Shown here: piece by piece, positions 1 to 12,867 of the stretch
Layout: each line of letters starts with the position of its first letter
Numbering within the stretch: the first letter of the stretch is position 1
From: Heliocidaris tuberculata
Taxonomy: Eukaryota > Echinodermata > Echinoidea > Camarodonta > Echinometridae
DNA length: 64,000 bases
Direction: 5' to 3'
NCBI GenBank assembly: GCA_025618425.1
Contig: CM046838.1
Span: forward strand, 4,097,715 to 4,161,714
Program-made: the position numbers and the translations under genes
Notes under the pieces: generated by a model
The model's input: only the letters and a program-made list of their open reading frames with translations
What the model was told of the DNA's origin: nothing
Database searches by the model: none

Positions 1-667
1 AGTCCGTTTCGTTTCGTTTACTCATGTTGGAGTTGCACAGATACCCCTCTTAGATACCCTTCTATTTTTTTTTTTTTTTTTCGTATCTGACCTTACTCAA
101 AATACATGTTTGAACCGACAAATAGAGGAATTACAGTCTTATATTCTGTGAATGTTCTGAAATAACCGTCGATGAGGCTCTTACAACAAGCAGTTACCAC
201 CACTTTATGATTAAAACTATAATAAGCAGGGAAACGCCAGCATATATGAAGGGGGGAGGGGTCATTTCGCAACCCTAGCAAATTCTAACCTTGAAAAAAA
301 ATCAATAACTTACTTTTCAGTTAAATCAGAAACTGTAATGTTAAAATTGTTCTTTACCCTTATAACTATGGGCATTTTCTTCATTTTTGTCATCTTTCAA
401 ATTTTATAATTACCAATTAATGTCCCAAATTTTCATGATCGATTTGCCCTCCCTACGTATCCTGAATTTATGATTTAATCCTGCATTCACTATTCCCAAT
501 TCATTTATACCTACTAAAAGCCGTGCCTCCACCCCTTTACCCGCTTCACCAGACCTGCCTTACAAAACTGTATCAAGAGCCTAGGATCGTGATAGAAGGG
601 GTGGGACTCACTTTTCCAGGAAGCTAGACTCTAGAAATCAAGCAAGAATACGCAGTTATTGACATGA

Positions 668-850
668 TTGAAGGGTAATTTCACCCTGGAAATAAATTGG
701 TTTTATTGAAAGCAGAAACGGTGAGAAAAACAGATTAGTGAAAGTTTGAGGGAAATAAGATTTTGAAAATAAGGACGTTATTATGTTTTTACATTGTAAT
801 CGATTAAACGGAAATTGGCAACTCTGTAACGTTAACCCTTCGAGTAACTT
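668..850 (+). mobile_element. Probable fragment of MITE family A
   Basis: The stretch GAAAGCAGAAA..GAGAAAAACAG, then TGAAAGTTTGAGGGAAAT, follows the same order as the left part of the MITE copy at 30825-31220 (GAAAGCAGAAAAATAAGAAAAACAG, then CGAAAGTTTGAAAGAAAT). The outer repeat here is GAAGGGTAATTTCACCCT rather than AAAGGGCAATCCAACCTT, so it is either a diverged member or a sister family. Confidence 0.4.
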
Positions 851-3800
851 CTCCATTTGCCTTGTACTGAAAATTACATAAATAATCATCTGATCATTGT
901 GTAGTTATCTTTTGCCTTTGCTTGATATAATCATGTTATAGCATCAAACCTCTGGTCGTCCACCTTGTCAATGTACAGTACTATTTTGGTTACTTTAGCT
1001 TGTATTGTGCACCCATTTTCTATTTTTGTACTCTCGTTCTCATGTTCTTTCTTGTTCTAACTCGCTGTCTGTATCGTATTACCCAATCATCCCCCTCCCT
1101 CTCATTGGTGTAGCATGGGTCCCGCCATTTAGGCGAGGCCGCACTGGTTTTGGGACGGGGGGGGGGGGGGGCGTATTATTAGGTGGATGATGCTAAATAA
1201 CGTTCTTGATTTTGGAAAGGATGTGGCAGGGTACTGTTCCATCTCCACTTTAATTTACATTCCTCTCTCCATTTTTATTCGGGGTTTTTTTTTTTTCGGG
1301 GGGGGGGGGTTGTTTTTTGTTTTTTTTTTTGTTTTTTTTTGTTTTTGTTTTGTTTTGTTTTTTGTTTTTTTGGGGGGGCATTCTTTTAGGGGCACTTAAC
1401 CCCTCCCGCAGTAACTACACCACTGCTCCAGTTCTCATTTGTCAAATTCTCTCTCTCTCTTTTTCTCTCGACCACTCTTTCCCAACTTCTCAATAGCCTC
1501 CTCTCCCCCTCTCTCTATCTCTCACCATCTCCCCCTTCCATTTCTCTCTCTGTCTATATATCCCCACTCTTCCCTTGCTATGTTATATTTTCAATATGCA
1601 TTTTCTACTGGCAAATCTTAAACTTATAGTGTCTATCATAGTTTTTAAGTATCTTGTTAAAATAAAAGTGTATTGTTGGACGGTACAGTTGTCAATCAGG
1701 ACTACTCAAACTCCTTGGAAAATAAGACCAAAGAAACGTCAAAATTATATTTATTTTAATACAAAGAAAAGCGTAAAATCTAATTATATCTACCTTATAC
1801 TACATATGGTATTTTCATTAATGTATCATTTCATTGAGTTGTAGCCTTTTACAAACGATAATAATAATATTAATAATAATAATGTTATGACAGTCACAAG
1901 AACGATGCAAATGATATACACATAAGTCATATAAAATATTTCAAAAAATGTTTCTCTTGAAAAGCAATGTCAAAATAATAAATCTGTCTCGCAGATAATA
2001 TAATATATTCTCTCCATTACAAATTACCATTCTTATTACAAATCAATCATGTATAATATAGGCCAATGCAAACAAAGAAATTCCTTATCCAATGTTCTTA
2101 GAACAATAGCCGATATTATTACATGACATTCTCCATGTGTCGATTGCTGATGATAGCTGTGGTAAAAAATTCATGAAGACAAATGAACTCACACCCATGC
2201 TAGCACTGAACGTTACTCCCACTAAAAAAAAAAAAAAATCTAGACAAATATGTACAGACTTCGAAAATTTAGCACGTCATACTCTGTTTTGTACTGCAGC
2301 ACACGAAACATCTGAACAGGACTATTCTCATACTCACGTGTTAAACAAAATGGCATGATAATGTAAGAGATATATACACCTATTAATTACTTATTATTAC
2401 TTTAAGGTCCCTGGAGATTAGGACCTTTTTTTTTAGCATCACTTTATTGGTCAAACTTGCACAACAAAGGAGACATAATAGCCCAGGTCAAAACCAAATT
2501 AAGTGGTAAATGCAGGGCGTAAAAAAGAAGAAGACATCTTTAGCAAAAGCACAAACAGGTAAATACTAATATTTAAAAAAAAGAAAAAATAGAAACAAGG
2601 GGAAAAAATATTGCTTCCGAACTAGAAAAGGCTAATATCTTTTATGTAATGAAAAAAAAATCAAACCACACATTATTGCGTAATTTCTTCAAACAGCCCC
2701 TTTATATCCCGCCAAAGAAACCTAATGTTGTACAGTGTTCAGAGTAACAATAATTGTCATTTCTTTCTTCATGAAACGGAATAGGAGCATTTAAAGTGAA
2801 GGTAAATCACATTATCGAACATTTTTTTTTTAAATGAGTTCACTAATAATAATACTGATACAACGTGGGAATGAAATATGTTGCCTCTACATAAAAAGGC
2901 AACCATTGGCACCATCCACTACAAATTATTGTATTTCGTAAAACATGAACCTCGAAATGTAGAGATGAGGAAAGTTGTAAGCCTACTTGTTTTCTCTATA
3001 AATTAACTTTTACTATCAATGTTACATCATACTTTTATGTAAAATATAAGAAAACGTTTCTATTTCTCTACTTACAGCTTAAATGAGCTAAGCAATCAGT
3101 ATCTGTTTATCTAGGTTGATTACAACATTCGAATGCAGCATACGGAAAGAATTATCAGTCAATGTAATGTATAATTACAGGTGCTCTGAATACATTTTTA
3201 TGCAGACTTCCCTTTAGGACAACAAATGCAGTTCAATGAAATAATACTTTTTTTTTCTTTTTTTTTTAACATTTAAAGCATAAGTAAAATATCATTTTCT
3301 ACAACACAAACTAGTTTAGTTAACAGTCTCATTCAGGTCTGTGCGAAATAATTTACATCATACTATATGCTTGTATAAGAGAAAACAAATTAAAGGCAAT
3401 TGTGGCGGATGAACTAAAAGGAGTACCAACATTGAGAAACAAAGAACGTTTTGAAATGAAACATTTAAACAAATGAGAAGATAGGGATAGTACAAAATAA
3501 CACAAGACATAATTATACAGACAAGAAAGATGGAAACTAGACCACAATCTAACGGTACAGTAGGGGTAGACAATTTTCAACCTTGTGTAATATTTATACT
3601 TGATGTAATTCACTGGTCCCACAATAAAACATAAGTACGAAGCAATAATTGAAGAATCAAATCCTTAAATGATCTGAAATATCTGCTAAAATATATGTTT
3701 ATCCTCGCATTAAGACAAATTTTGAACATTCACTCAATTATTCCAAATAAAATACAGCTTGTTTTTTTAGGAGAAAAATATACAGAAATCGCAGGAATCA

Positions 3801-5415
3801 TACATCGATATGAAAAATGTTATTATGTGAACATTAAGTATTTACATATTTAGTGGAATAGTCCTTTAATATTTAATATATAACATTAACGTCAATCATT
3901 CAATGTGAGCTGAACATTTGGCTACATGACAATGTGTAATGCCCGCAAGAGGGGGCGCTGCTTTGCGTCGGTTATTGATAACGAACCGTTACAGGACGGG
4001 AGCAAACACTAAAAATTCACTGATATGTATGTATATATGTATTGACATATCAATCAATATTTTGTTCGAATATAACATCAATAATCAGAACAATAATATT
4101 AATAATAATAATAAGAGTAACACATGACAAAAACAGAACAATTTATCGTGAGTATAGCATTCAAAACATAAACAAAAAACAAAATATTCATAAGAGCAAT
4201 TCCACGGTAACGGAATTATAAAATAGAGAATTTTCGATCACACTTTTGGATTTTGTGCACTAATTTTGTACGTTGGTCCTCTTCCTACCATTTAATAATC
4301 TGCAGATGTACTCATTCTTTCACCTGAACTCTTTCATACCCCACAATTTTCACTTACATAAAGTATATTCTGGTATACCGTGGTAATTGAATTACAGAAA
4401 TTGATGGCATTTTTAAATCTCTCATTTCCATTCAATATCCTCTGAAATGTACATTGTACAAGCCAATTATTCCAGATTCATGTTTGATTAAGCTTTCTAT
4501 TTATTCAAATTAATTGTGATAGAAAGAGATTGAAAAATAAACATGACAGATATGTAGTACTTGCTCTTTTTCTAGATAAGTCATCTGTAACGGAATTCCA
4601 TCTTCTGAAATTTACTAAGAAAACTAAAGTTTCTTCAATCTCCTGTAAACTTAAATATTGATAAATTTTTATTAGCAATCTCAAGTGAAAAAAAATAATA
4701 AAATAAGTACCATAAGGTCATTATGAAAAGGTATCTGTGAATAAACTGAAAATAGGTAAGGTTACTAAGTTTTAGTTGGGTAAGCCGCAACTGCTTGGTA
4801 TATTTGTGTTTAATTTTGTCAGTTGAGTTGCAGGCATTTAATCATCAGCGTAAATAAACTTGATTATTAAAACAATATTCCATATTACAAATTGGCATAA
4901 TAGCTATGGTAACGAAATTATGAATATTTGAACTCAATACCTACTCAATCATTCATTGGCTATTCTTCGCATATGAAGATTTATGAAGGTGTTCCTCTAC
5001 TAATTAAAATCCTTAAAAAGATAGACTTGCAAGTTAGTCACCTAATCTCTCTAAACCATCAAAAGGAGAGCCTTTAAAGGCACTGAGAAGGATTGACATG
5101 CAAAAGCAAAACGGCAAACTGGCGTGATTGAGTGATAATATGATAAATTGCATTTATATCTCACATGTAAGTGAAAATCACATGGAGAACCTAATTATCT
5201 GTAAAGCTAAATCCAGCTTTAGTTTTAATGTTTATATTAATGTCTGCAAGAATATATATAAAAGAAAATTCAAAAGAGTTTGCAAATTTTTGACAGGAAC
5301 TCTGACAGAATGATAAGTAAATGAATGGTAGGTGAATAACTGAATATTCATGTGAATATACATGTACCAAGACCAAAAAAACAAACAAATCAAAATAGTG
5401 TTTTATAATAAATTG

Positions 5416-5436
5416 GGGGGGGGGGGGGGGGCGCCG
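5416..5436 (+). repeat. Poly-G tract
   Basis: About 18 G followed by CGCCGGGGG. One of at least fifteen such runs in the window. Confidence 0.9.
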
Positions 5437-5990
5437 GGGGTCATAAAATTGATGTCGTCTAAAACTGAAACTTTTTCCTTTCTATAACCATAATTATCTA
5501 AAGTAATGTAAACATACGCATTTATTATTCATACTAGATTATTTGCCTCTTTTTTTTCCTCTCTTTTTTTTGTTGTTGCAATTAATGACACGTCAAAGCT
5601 ACTTCACATACGATATATGCATAAAACACATGTTCCAACTTCTCAATCACTTTTTAACCTTTCATGCATGATGTTAATTCCGTTACCATAAATTTGGCTA
5701 AACAGAAAAAAGATATTTAAATACGTGTTTTCGGAAGTTTTTAGGTACAAGTTGAAATCAGAGAATTTTCAGTTTCCCCAAAAATTATTCACTTTTAAAG
5801 CTAGAAAGAAAACTTTCCCCCGTTTATGGTAACGGAATTATACCCATATTGTAGTAGCTTTAAAACACGCTTCCTGAAAATACTGGTTTGATATAATATG
5901 TCTCATACATTGGAACACAAGTTGCGTACACGTACACGATTATAATGAAAGTGAATGCATGAGACACAAATTGAACAATGTATTTACTTT

Positions 5991-6197
5991 ATCATAACCA
6001 TTACATCGCCCCCCAAAAAATAGTAAACAGCAAAACAATTGTCATGTAACTCCAAACATGCATTGTGCAAATTCCGAATGAGATGCGGAAAAATAATTAT
6101 AATCATTACATTGCCCAAAATATTTAGTAAACAGCAAAAAATTGTCATGTAACTTCAAACATGCATTGTGCAAATTCCGAATGAGATGCGGAAAAAG
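5991..6197. repeat. Tandem duplication, unit about 105 bp
   Basis: Two adjacent copies begin with ATAACCATTACATCGCCC (near 5995) and ATAATCATTACATTGCCC (near 6100) and both run through GTAAACAGC, TTGTCATGTAACT.CAAACATG and end CGAATGAGATGCGGAAAAA. A few substitutions and small indels separate them. Confidence 0.85.
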
Positions 6198-6439
6198 TTT
6201 CTTTTCAGTTTCTTTTAATATAAGGATTTGACTATTTGGAACAATTAAAGCGATCTTTATTAGTATAAATCTAAAGTTATCTGATTTTGCCCTTCTCAAA
6301 TGGAATTGCCCATAATGGATCAACTAGACATGCTCTTTCATGAAATATAACTTATCAGATTATGTACAAGTAGTGTAAGTTTGAAGGAATTATATACCGT
6401 ACATATATTTATAATTATCTATATTTATGACCTTTTTAA

Positions 6440-6960
6440 AGATATGCCTAATAATAAACAATTCAAAGGTTACCACGTTGATTAATAGTATATCGTACAA
6501 AATTGGCAAATTCTTTTATAAGAGCGTCTTCTTTGAGTGACATTATAAATATGAATCTCTCAAAACTGTTTATGTTTTCAAAGTTATCATTGAGTGCTTT
6601 AAGATTATCAAAAAACAGTTCTCTTCTTATTCTAAATTTCTCATATTGTATGACATAATGGAATTCGTCTCCTACTTTCTGCATACTACATTATTCACAA
6701 AAAAAAACAAAAAAAGAAACACGTATATTCGCTGGTATTTTGTGAGGGCGATGATATCTTCCTTTTTCAATAGTTAGGTTATGTGAGCTTATGCGAAGTT
6801 TGCAGATGTTTTGTCTTATGTTTCTATCGGTAAGAATTTTCAGATATTTTCTTCTTTGATGAAAGTTTTCAATAATCGATATGTCCGTAATTTGTTACCA
6901 TGCCCTCTCCATTTTTTTTTTTAATCATGGAAAAGGTCAAGTTTTATTTGGTTATTGAAT
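6440..6960 (-). pseudogene. Remnant of a non-LTR retrotransposon ORF2 C-terminus
   Basis: Two reading frames on the minus strand look like the extreme C-terminal part of LINE polyproteins common in marine invertebrates. One (about 6725-6860) reads KYLKILTDRNIRQNICKLRI, then SSHNLTIEKGRYHR; the next (6463-6684) reads KVGDEFHYVIQYEKFRIRRE, the usual 'GDExHxxxxCxxxxxxR' stretch. They are separated by a frameshift in a poly-A/T run, and no RT lies upstream. The family is inferred from pattern memory only. Confidence 0.5.
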
Positions 6961-7096
6961 ATATCTTGTGGCTAACCCTCACAGTGGGAGACGAAGACGT
7001 TTTGCGTCATTTGTACATCATCGGGCTCACAAAAAGACTCATAATTTACTACCAAAATATCTTCTAATTCATTTTAAGCTAGGGACTTCAAGAGCA

Positions 7097-7160
7097 CCTT
7101 TCAACAAACTAAAAGCAAGTTGGATTTATATAGCGATACAAAGGTGGGCTTTCGCATGTA
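7097..7160. repeat. Fragment of a TATATAGCG dispersed repeat
   Basis: TTATATAGCGATACAAAGG followed by TCGCATGTACGCATTTTT resembles the element inserted in the Gypsy gag near 60930 (TTATATAGCGCATTACAC, then TGCATGTCTCTATGCACTTT). Both look like pieces of one short interspersed repeat. Confidence 0.4.
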
Positions 7161-7574
7161 CGCATTTTTGAGTAGAGAGAAAAAGTAGTAGGTTCATGGG
7201 AAAATGCAGTCGGAGTTTTGTGTCAGTTTTAATACACATAATACAATGACTTTCATCACAAATGCCATAACCGGATGACATGAAATTAATACTGAACCAC
7301 CTCCAAGACATTATTGCCCTGTGTTTCAGAATTCGCGAGATGAAAATGCAATCAAATAGTTCAGTCACATGTGAAAAAGTAATTATAGGGCCAGAAGTAA
7401 ACCACGTTGTTGTATTCTGCAATGGTTGAACATTACTCTAAACGTTTGTTCTGGTGTATGATAATAAGACCCGTTGGGATTGGTAAAACCCGAAGCATTG
7501 GCCTAGCCGGAGTTCGGTCAACTTCGTGCCGTCTGTACTTTTTATCGCATTAGTATTCCATGAGAAACCCCTTG

Positions 7575-7853
7575 TTAAGATTCAAATGCTAAGTTTTGAT
7601 ATACAGAGTAGGATTCTTGTGCCTTGAGCTTTGGTCTCTCCTCGTCTCTCTCAGTCACTACATTACCATAAACGAGTGCTGCAGTTGTGGTATCCTGTGA
7701 GTCTGTGACCTCGTACGGGTTCTCTTCCGGGTCGTGTGTGTTTTCAGTCTCCACATTGCCGTATGTATGATCCTCTGTAGCGTAAGGAAGCTGCTCATAG
7801 TTCTCAGAGAGCAAGTATTCACGGATGACATCGTAGATGAAAGCATATTCCTC
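7575..7853 (-). CDS. RPTP last exon: end of D2 and tyrosine-rich C-tail
   Basis: Starts with EEYAFIYDVIREYLL, the last helix of D2 (Q-loop Gln replaced by Glu if the acceptor at 7855-7854 is used, which keeps the normal length; an acceptor three bases on deletes one residue). About 70 tail residues follow with six tyrosines: LPYATE, HTYGNVE, NPYEVTD, LVYGNVV, and SYSVYQNLAFES before the stop TAA. Three are YxN (YGNV twice, YQNL), the consensus for Grb2-type SH2 domains; LVYGNV and SVYQNL also fit the ITIM pattern. Confidence 0.92.
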   Translation of the reverse strand, partial: EEYAFIYDVIREYLLSENYEQLPYATEDHTYGNVETENTHDPEENPYEVTDSQDTTTAALVYGNVVTERDEERPKLKAQESYSVYQNLAFES

Positions 7854-10800
7854 CTATATTAATGAAAAGGAAGAGTTTTGTATTCCATCAGGAATGAATA
7901 TAAGTGAAATGGTCACGTGATGACCAGCTTAAACATTTCAAATAATTTACTATCACATATATTTTCAAGACATTTATTTTAAAGTATTTAGGGCCCCGCG
8001 ACATCTTTATGATCCAAAGAAAACAGGAAATGTGATGTTGATGAAATTATAACAATATCTGTTTGGGAAACGTTTTCCATCATCATTGTGGTACATATTT
8101 CTCAACTATTTATTTTTCATATCGCAATTCCATATGCTATATATCTTTTATTTATTTATTTTTCTTATTATTGTTATTATTTTTGGGGGTGGGGGTATAG
8201 AAACGAGGAGATAAGAGGAACAAACTTTAACAGGATATAAATCAGTTTTCATACCTCAGTTTGGACGAATTGCATCCTGTCAGCTCGCAGCATCTTGACT
8301 GTCTGAAAGATATCGATGGTATCCCCCTCAGCTATCTGAGCGATGCACTCCATAACAGTACAGAATACACCTGTGCGACCAACACCACTCCTTCAAATCC
8401 AAACACAAGGTAAACACATGTTTAAAGAAACATAATCATTTTTTTTTTCATTTCTATATACGCTGTCATATATTTACATCTTTTAACATGTATGGCCACA
8501 TTAAAGAGATAAACAGAAAAGGGGGTTGTCATCAGCATAGCTTTAGCTGACGTCCTCATCATGATTGAAATGTTTATACAATAATATGATATGAAACGAT
8601 TAATAGCGGAAAGTGAACCAACATAGGTTAAAATCAGAGAGATAGAGTGAAAGAGAGTGAGAGAAGGAGAGAGAGAGGAGGGGGGGGGGGAGTAGTTGCA
8701 TTGAGATAGTATCCTGTGGAACATACACGTTCGGTAATAATGGAACGGCATAGAGACAAAATATACCCCAATTGTGAATTTTATGATAAAAGATCCAAAT
8801 TATTAAGGCTGAACTATCATCAGATCACTGTGCAACTTTACTCTTTTATAAAAAATAATGTAAGTTTAATAACGATTTAATATAAGTATAATCACTAATG
8901 TGGCTTAAGAACTCATTTGAAAATTTGGTGAATAAGGACGATTCTGTGTCCATGGATAATGTACATGTATTATGACATACTTTAGTATTAAGTATTTCAA
9001 AACACTATACTTACAAACAGTGCACAAGAATAGAATATCCATTTTGTCTGTTGGGGGAACTGTTGACAGTACGAATGAGTTTGAGCAAAGACCGAGCCCC
9101 TGATTGCCGTTTAGATCCTTTTTGGGGCCAACCTCGAAACTGATACTGCGTGACAGTGTGACTGGCCTGAAATGAAATTAAACCAAGGAATTCGAGGAAT
9201 TAGATCCCTAAGAGGTATTAGTATTGGTACTCAGTGTATTGCATTTTGTAATGTTTCGTCAGATACAGTAAAAGTGAAAATTATAATGATGTGTATATGT
9301 GCAAATTAAAAAGTGATCAAAAGAACATTTCATTTCATGAAGTCTAAAATGTTTATTTCTAAGCACTATATGGACCCCATCCAGGCCACGGGATGAATAT
9401 AAATGCATTGTTGTTGGGTTTTTTTTCTGAATTCGTTCTTCTTTGGCTGAAATTTTATACCTTCATGATTAATAAAATTTTCCGTTTCGGATAAGTTTTA
9501 GTACATTAACATTTCTCGCCTATACGATTATATTGATTTTTTTTTTTTTGACGAAAATGAATAAAAATAAACAAAATATGTCATACTTTTGAGTTTCTAG
9601 TAACTTTCAAGTTCCGAGTGATGATGTCCCGATCAGATGATGCCGATAAGGTTGAAACTGAATATGACTCGAACTGAACAAAGTCATCATCAGACCAATA
9701 CTGTGCACAGCTCTGCAAAAAAAAAAAAAAAAGGTTATACAGTGGGTGGCACTGAAATGAGGTGCGGATAAAAGAGACGTTCATTACTCCTTTCTGCTTG
9801 TGTTCTCTCAATTGTCTGTCATAACCACCCCGCCCAACCCCTCCCCCTCGATCTCTCCCTCTCTGGTGAATAGTTTGCTGCACCACTTTTGATTCACCAA
9901 TCTCTCTGGGAATGTATTATCATTTTCTGGTATGAATAGCTAATATATACTTCTTCTGCAGATACAAAAGAACAGCACTGGCCCATTTGCAGCGATCTTT
10001 ATTCACAAAAGGTGAACTCAACCGTAGATCCCCTTCTTTGAGACGCTACCTGGTAGTTACGGTTACCATTGTTCCCCTTTAGACGACCTATTGTCCCATT
10101 TGAAAAGAACACTTGTAAGCGTTGCCACCCAGTTTTAGCACCCCTCTTCGATAGGCCTCAGCTATACAAGTTGGAACGTTATGGTACAATAGTAAATTTC
10201 GAAACAAATAACACATTTGTGATGGAAAGCTTTTTTTTTTGGGGGGGGGGGGGGTTCATTTTTATACTTATAGTATCCAACCAACTAAATTCAGAGGGTA
10301 AACAATTAAAATGGAAATTTTCGCAAGAAGAAAAAGAAAGTCTAATTATTCTATACTAACCACGAATTTCACTGTACACATAATTTAGTTATAGAAAACG
10401 GTGCCGGTGTTACACTGTTCAGAAGCCATAAAAATACAAGCAATGTAACACTATTTCATATTCATTATAGAAAATAAACATTTTTTTAAAACCTACATGA
10501 TAATGAGACCTATAACGGTGTATGCCAAAACGAAAGGGAACACATTCGTCAATATAATGTGCGTGGAATTTATGGTATGATCATTATTCATGCAAGATGC
10601 CAAGTAGATGTTTTACTCCACCTCCCCCCCCCCCCCCGCCCAATAAATTAATAATACTGATGATGATAATCATAGTAATAGTAATAATAACAATAATGAT
10701 AATAATAATAATAATAATAATAATGATAATAATAACAATAATAATAATGATAAAAATAAAATTGGGTTTTACGGGGATGACAATGACGAATCTCGTTCCA

Positions 10801-12835
10801 TTGGGGTTGTGGTGCAATGGTTCAGGAGAAGTGATGAAATGATAAAAATATTGTCACATCATCCAATAAGATAAGGGCATATTTTTTACGAATATAGGCC
10901 TAAACTACCAACACATTTATAACAATGTGATAGGGGAGGGGTGTTTTAGAAAGAATTTTATTCACCGGAATGTGATATTTATATTTTATATCTAGATCTA
11001 CATCATTGCTTTATTTTTATTTGAAGTTCATGCAGGCCTACATCTTACGAGAATTACTGGAACCAATAAACAAAATTCGTCATCGGCACATCCAGCGGTA
11101 GTGTGCCAAAGACCCATTCTGCTCATATTAGTATCCGTAATTTTGTAATTTGTAATAATTGAAAGAGAAAATAGCGCATTATTTTCTTGTCATTCGTTAT
11201 CTGCGTGTTCGCTAGTTGAAAGTGTCAGACAGCCTGCTGTATTCCTCTTTCATCTTTCTCAAGTCCATGGTACCGTCCCGTTCCCAACTTCCTTCCCCAA
11301 TTCCTTCCCCAAAATGTAGTTGATCAAATACTGCACAACCACAGGGAGAGGGGTGTCTTATTTTCCTTTCTTTTCTTACTCACTTCGCCCGTTCGCCAGA
11401 TTTAGAAACTAGAAAGCTGATATAAATTAAGCGGGCAAGAGACTCTTTAAAGATGTACATAGGTATGTAAGGTATAAAATTCAACACCAAAACACATTTT
11501 AGAGAGAGTGATAGGGGAAATAGCGAGAGAGACATGAAGAAAGAAACATCAAGCTATTAATTTTCACTTCAAGGAGTTACATTTTTCATCGATGCATACA
11601 TGGGCTTCTGCTTCACAAGGACGAATCTCGAATCGTAAGAAAGGGGAGAGGGTGACAATTTTCCCGACAGTTTGTGCAAAGAACATGATGTCATTTATCA
11701 TACTGATTTTCAAGGCACTATCGAAGGATGGGGGGGGGGGCATTTTCATCGATGCATGGGCTTCACCTTAATTCACAGGGACGAATCTCCAATCGTAAGA
11801 AGTGGTAGGGGGGCGGGGAGAGCAAACATTTTCCTGACATTTGTGCTAAGGATATCATAATTCCATTTATCCCACCGATTCCCGAGGCGCCATCTTAGGA
11901 TGGGGATTACATTTTTCATCGATGCATGGGCTTCTGCTTCACAGGAACAAATCTCAAATCTCAAGAAGGGGTTGGGGGGAGGCTGAAAATTTCCCGGACA
12001 TTTTGTGCAAAGAACATGATTTCATTTACCCCACCGAATCTCCAGGTGCTCTAGCACTGGGGATGGGGGGAGGGGGAGGGGGTGGGGAAGTATCCCACCG
12101 GCTTTACCAAGGCTCAAGGGGCCATGAAATCTTTTTACCCAGAAAGAATTGTTTTCCCATTATATAAAATTTTTATCCCCCGCGAATAGCCTTGCTAAAT
12201 TCCCAAACTATCTGTTATGGTGATATAGTTTTAAAATGATTCTGATGAAGCTGTGTCGGTCTTGAATATTTTTCACATTTCACACTATTATGTGTTCAGG
12301 TATGATACACCTTGTCCGATTCATTCTGTTCGTTTTTCGACTAAGCGTTTCATTTCCCGCGATAGGAAAAAAAAAATCACAAGTCTAAACGTAAAAATGA
12401 AACGTCGGTAATCTAACATTCTGCCGTGTTTATGTAATGACAAATACCATTTTTAAAATAAAGACAGTACATTTAATTTCAATTATTTCCATGTTCCTTT
12501 CTATAAAAATAAAAAGTGCATTCTTTTCGAGCATGAAATTTAGATTTACAGAATAAGCAATATAAAAGAAAGTAAAATAATGACAGTTAGAATGGCAACA
12601 TGACTCGGAAACAGAGTTGCAATAAAAAGAAATACATACGGATGACAATTCACTGATAAAAAAGGGGGAAAAAATTGATCAAATTTTGTTGCACTATTTT
12701 GCTTTCTACATGTACTATAATGTCACCTTTCCTGATTAGTAAGCCTACTCCTACAATATCTCTCGCTCATTCACTTCCCAGTATTATTTTTCTTCTTAGA
12801 AATTTGTGGACTTTTTTTTAGACAGCGCTGGGGGG

Positions 12836-12867
<32 letters not shown>

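Larger units (their letters stand above)
1..5990. other. Intergenic stretch downstream of the RPTP gene, no gene found
   Basis: AT-rich sequence with stops in all frames; no open frame here shows a recognisable domain. It holds poly-T/poly-G low complexity (about 1157-1380), a CT-rich stretch (1448-1560), AAT-rich short repeats (1860-1885), a possible MITE fragment near 668-850, and a run of about 20 G at 5416-5435. An inverted AAGGTCC/GGACCTT pair at 2404-2427 forms a small hairpin of unknown meaning. Confidence 0.5.

Noticed and set aside
2404..2427. AAGGTCC/GGACCTT hairpin followed by a T run, like a bacterial terminator
   Set aside because: The sequence is eukaryotic and intergenic; a bacterial-type terminator has no meaning here.
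10584..10842. Frames of 77-81 codons on both strands rich in Ile
   Set aside because: They are translations of an AAT microsatellite and poly-C; no domain and no splice context.
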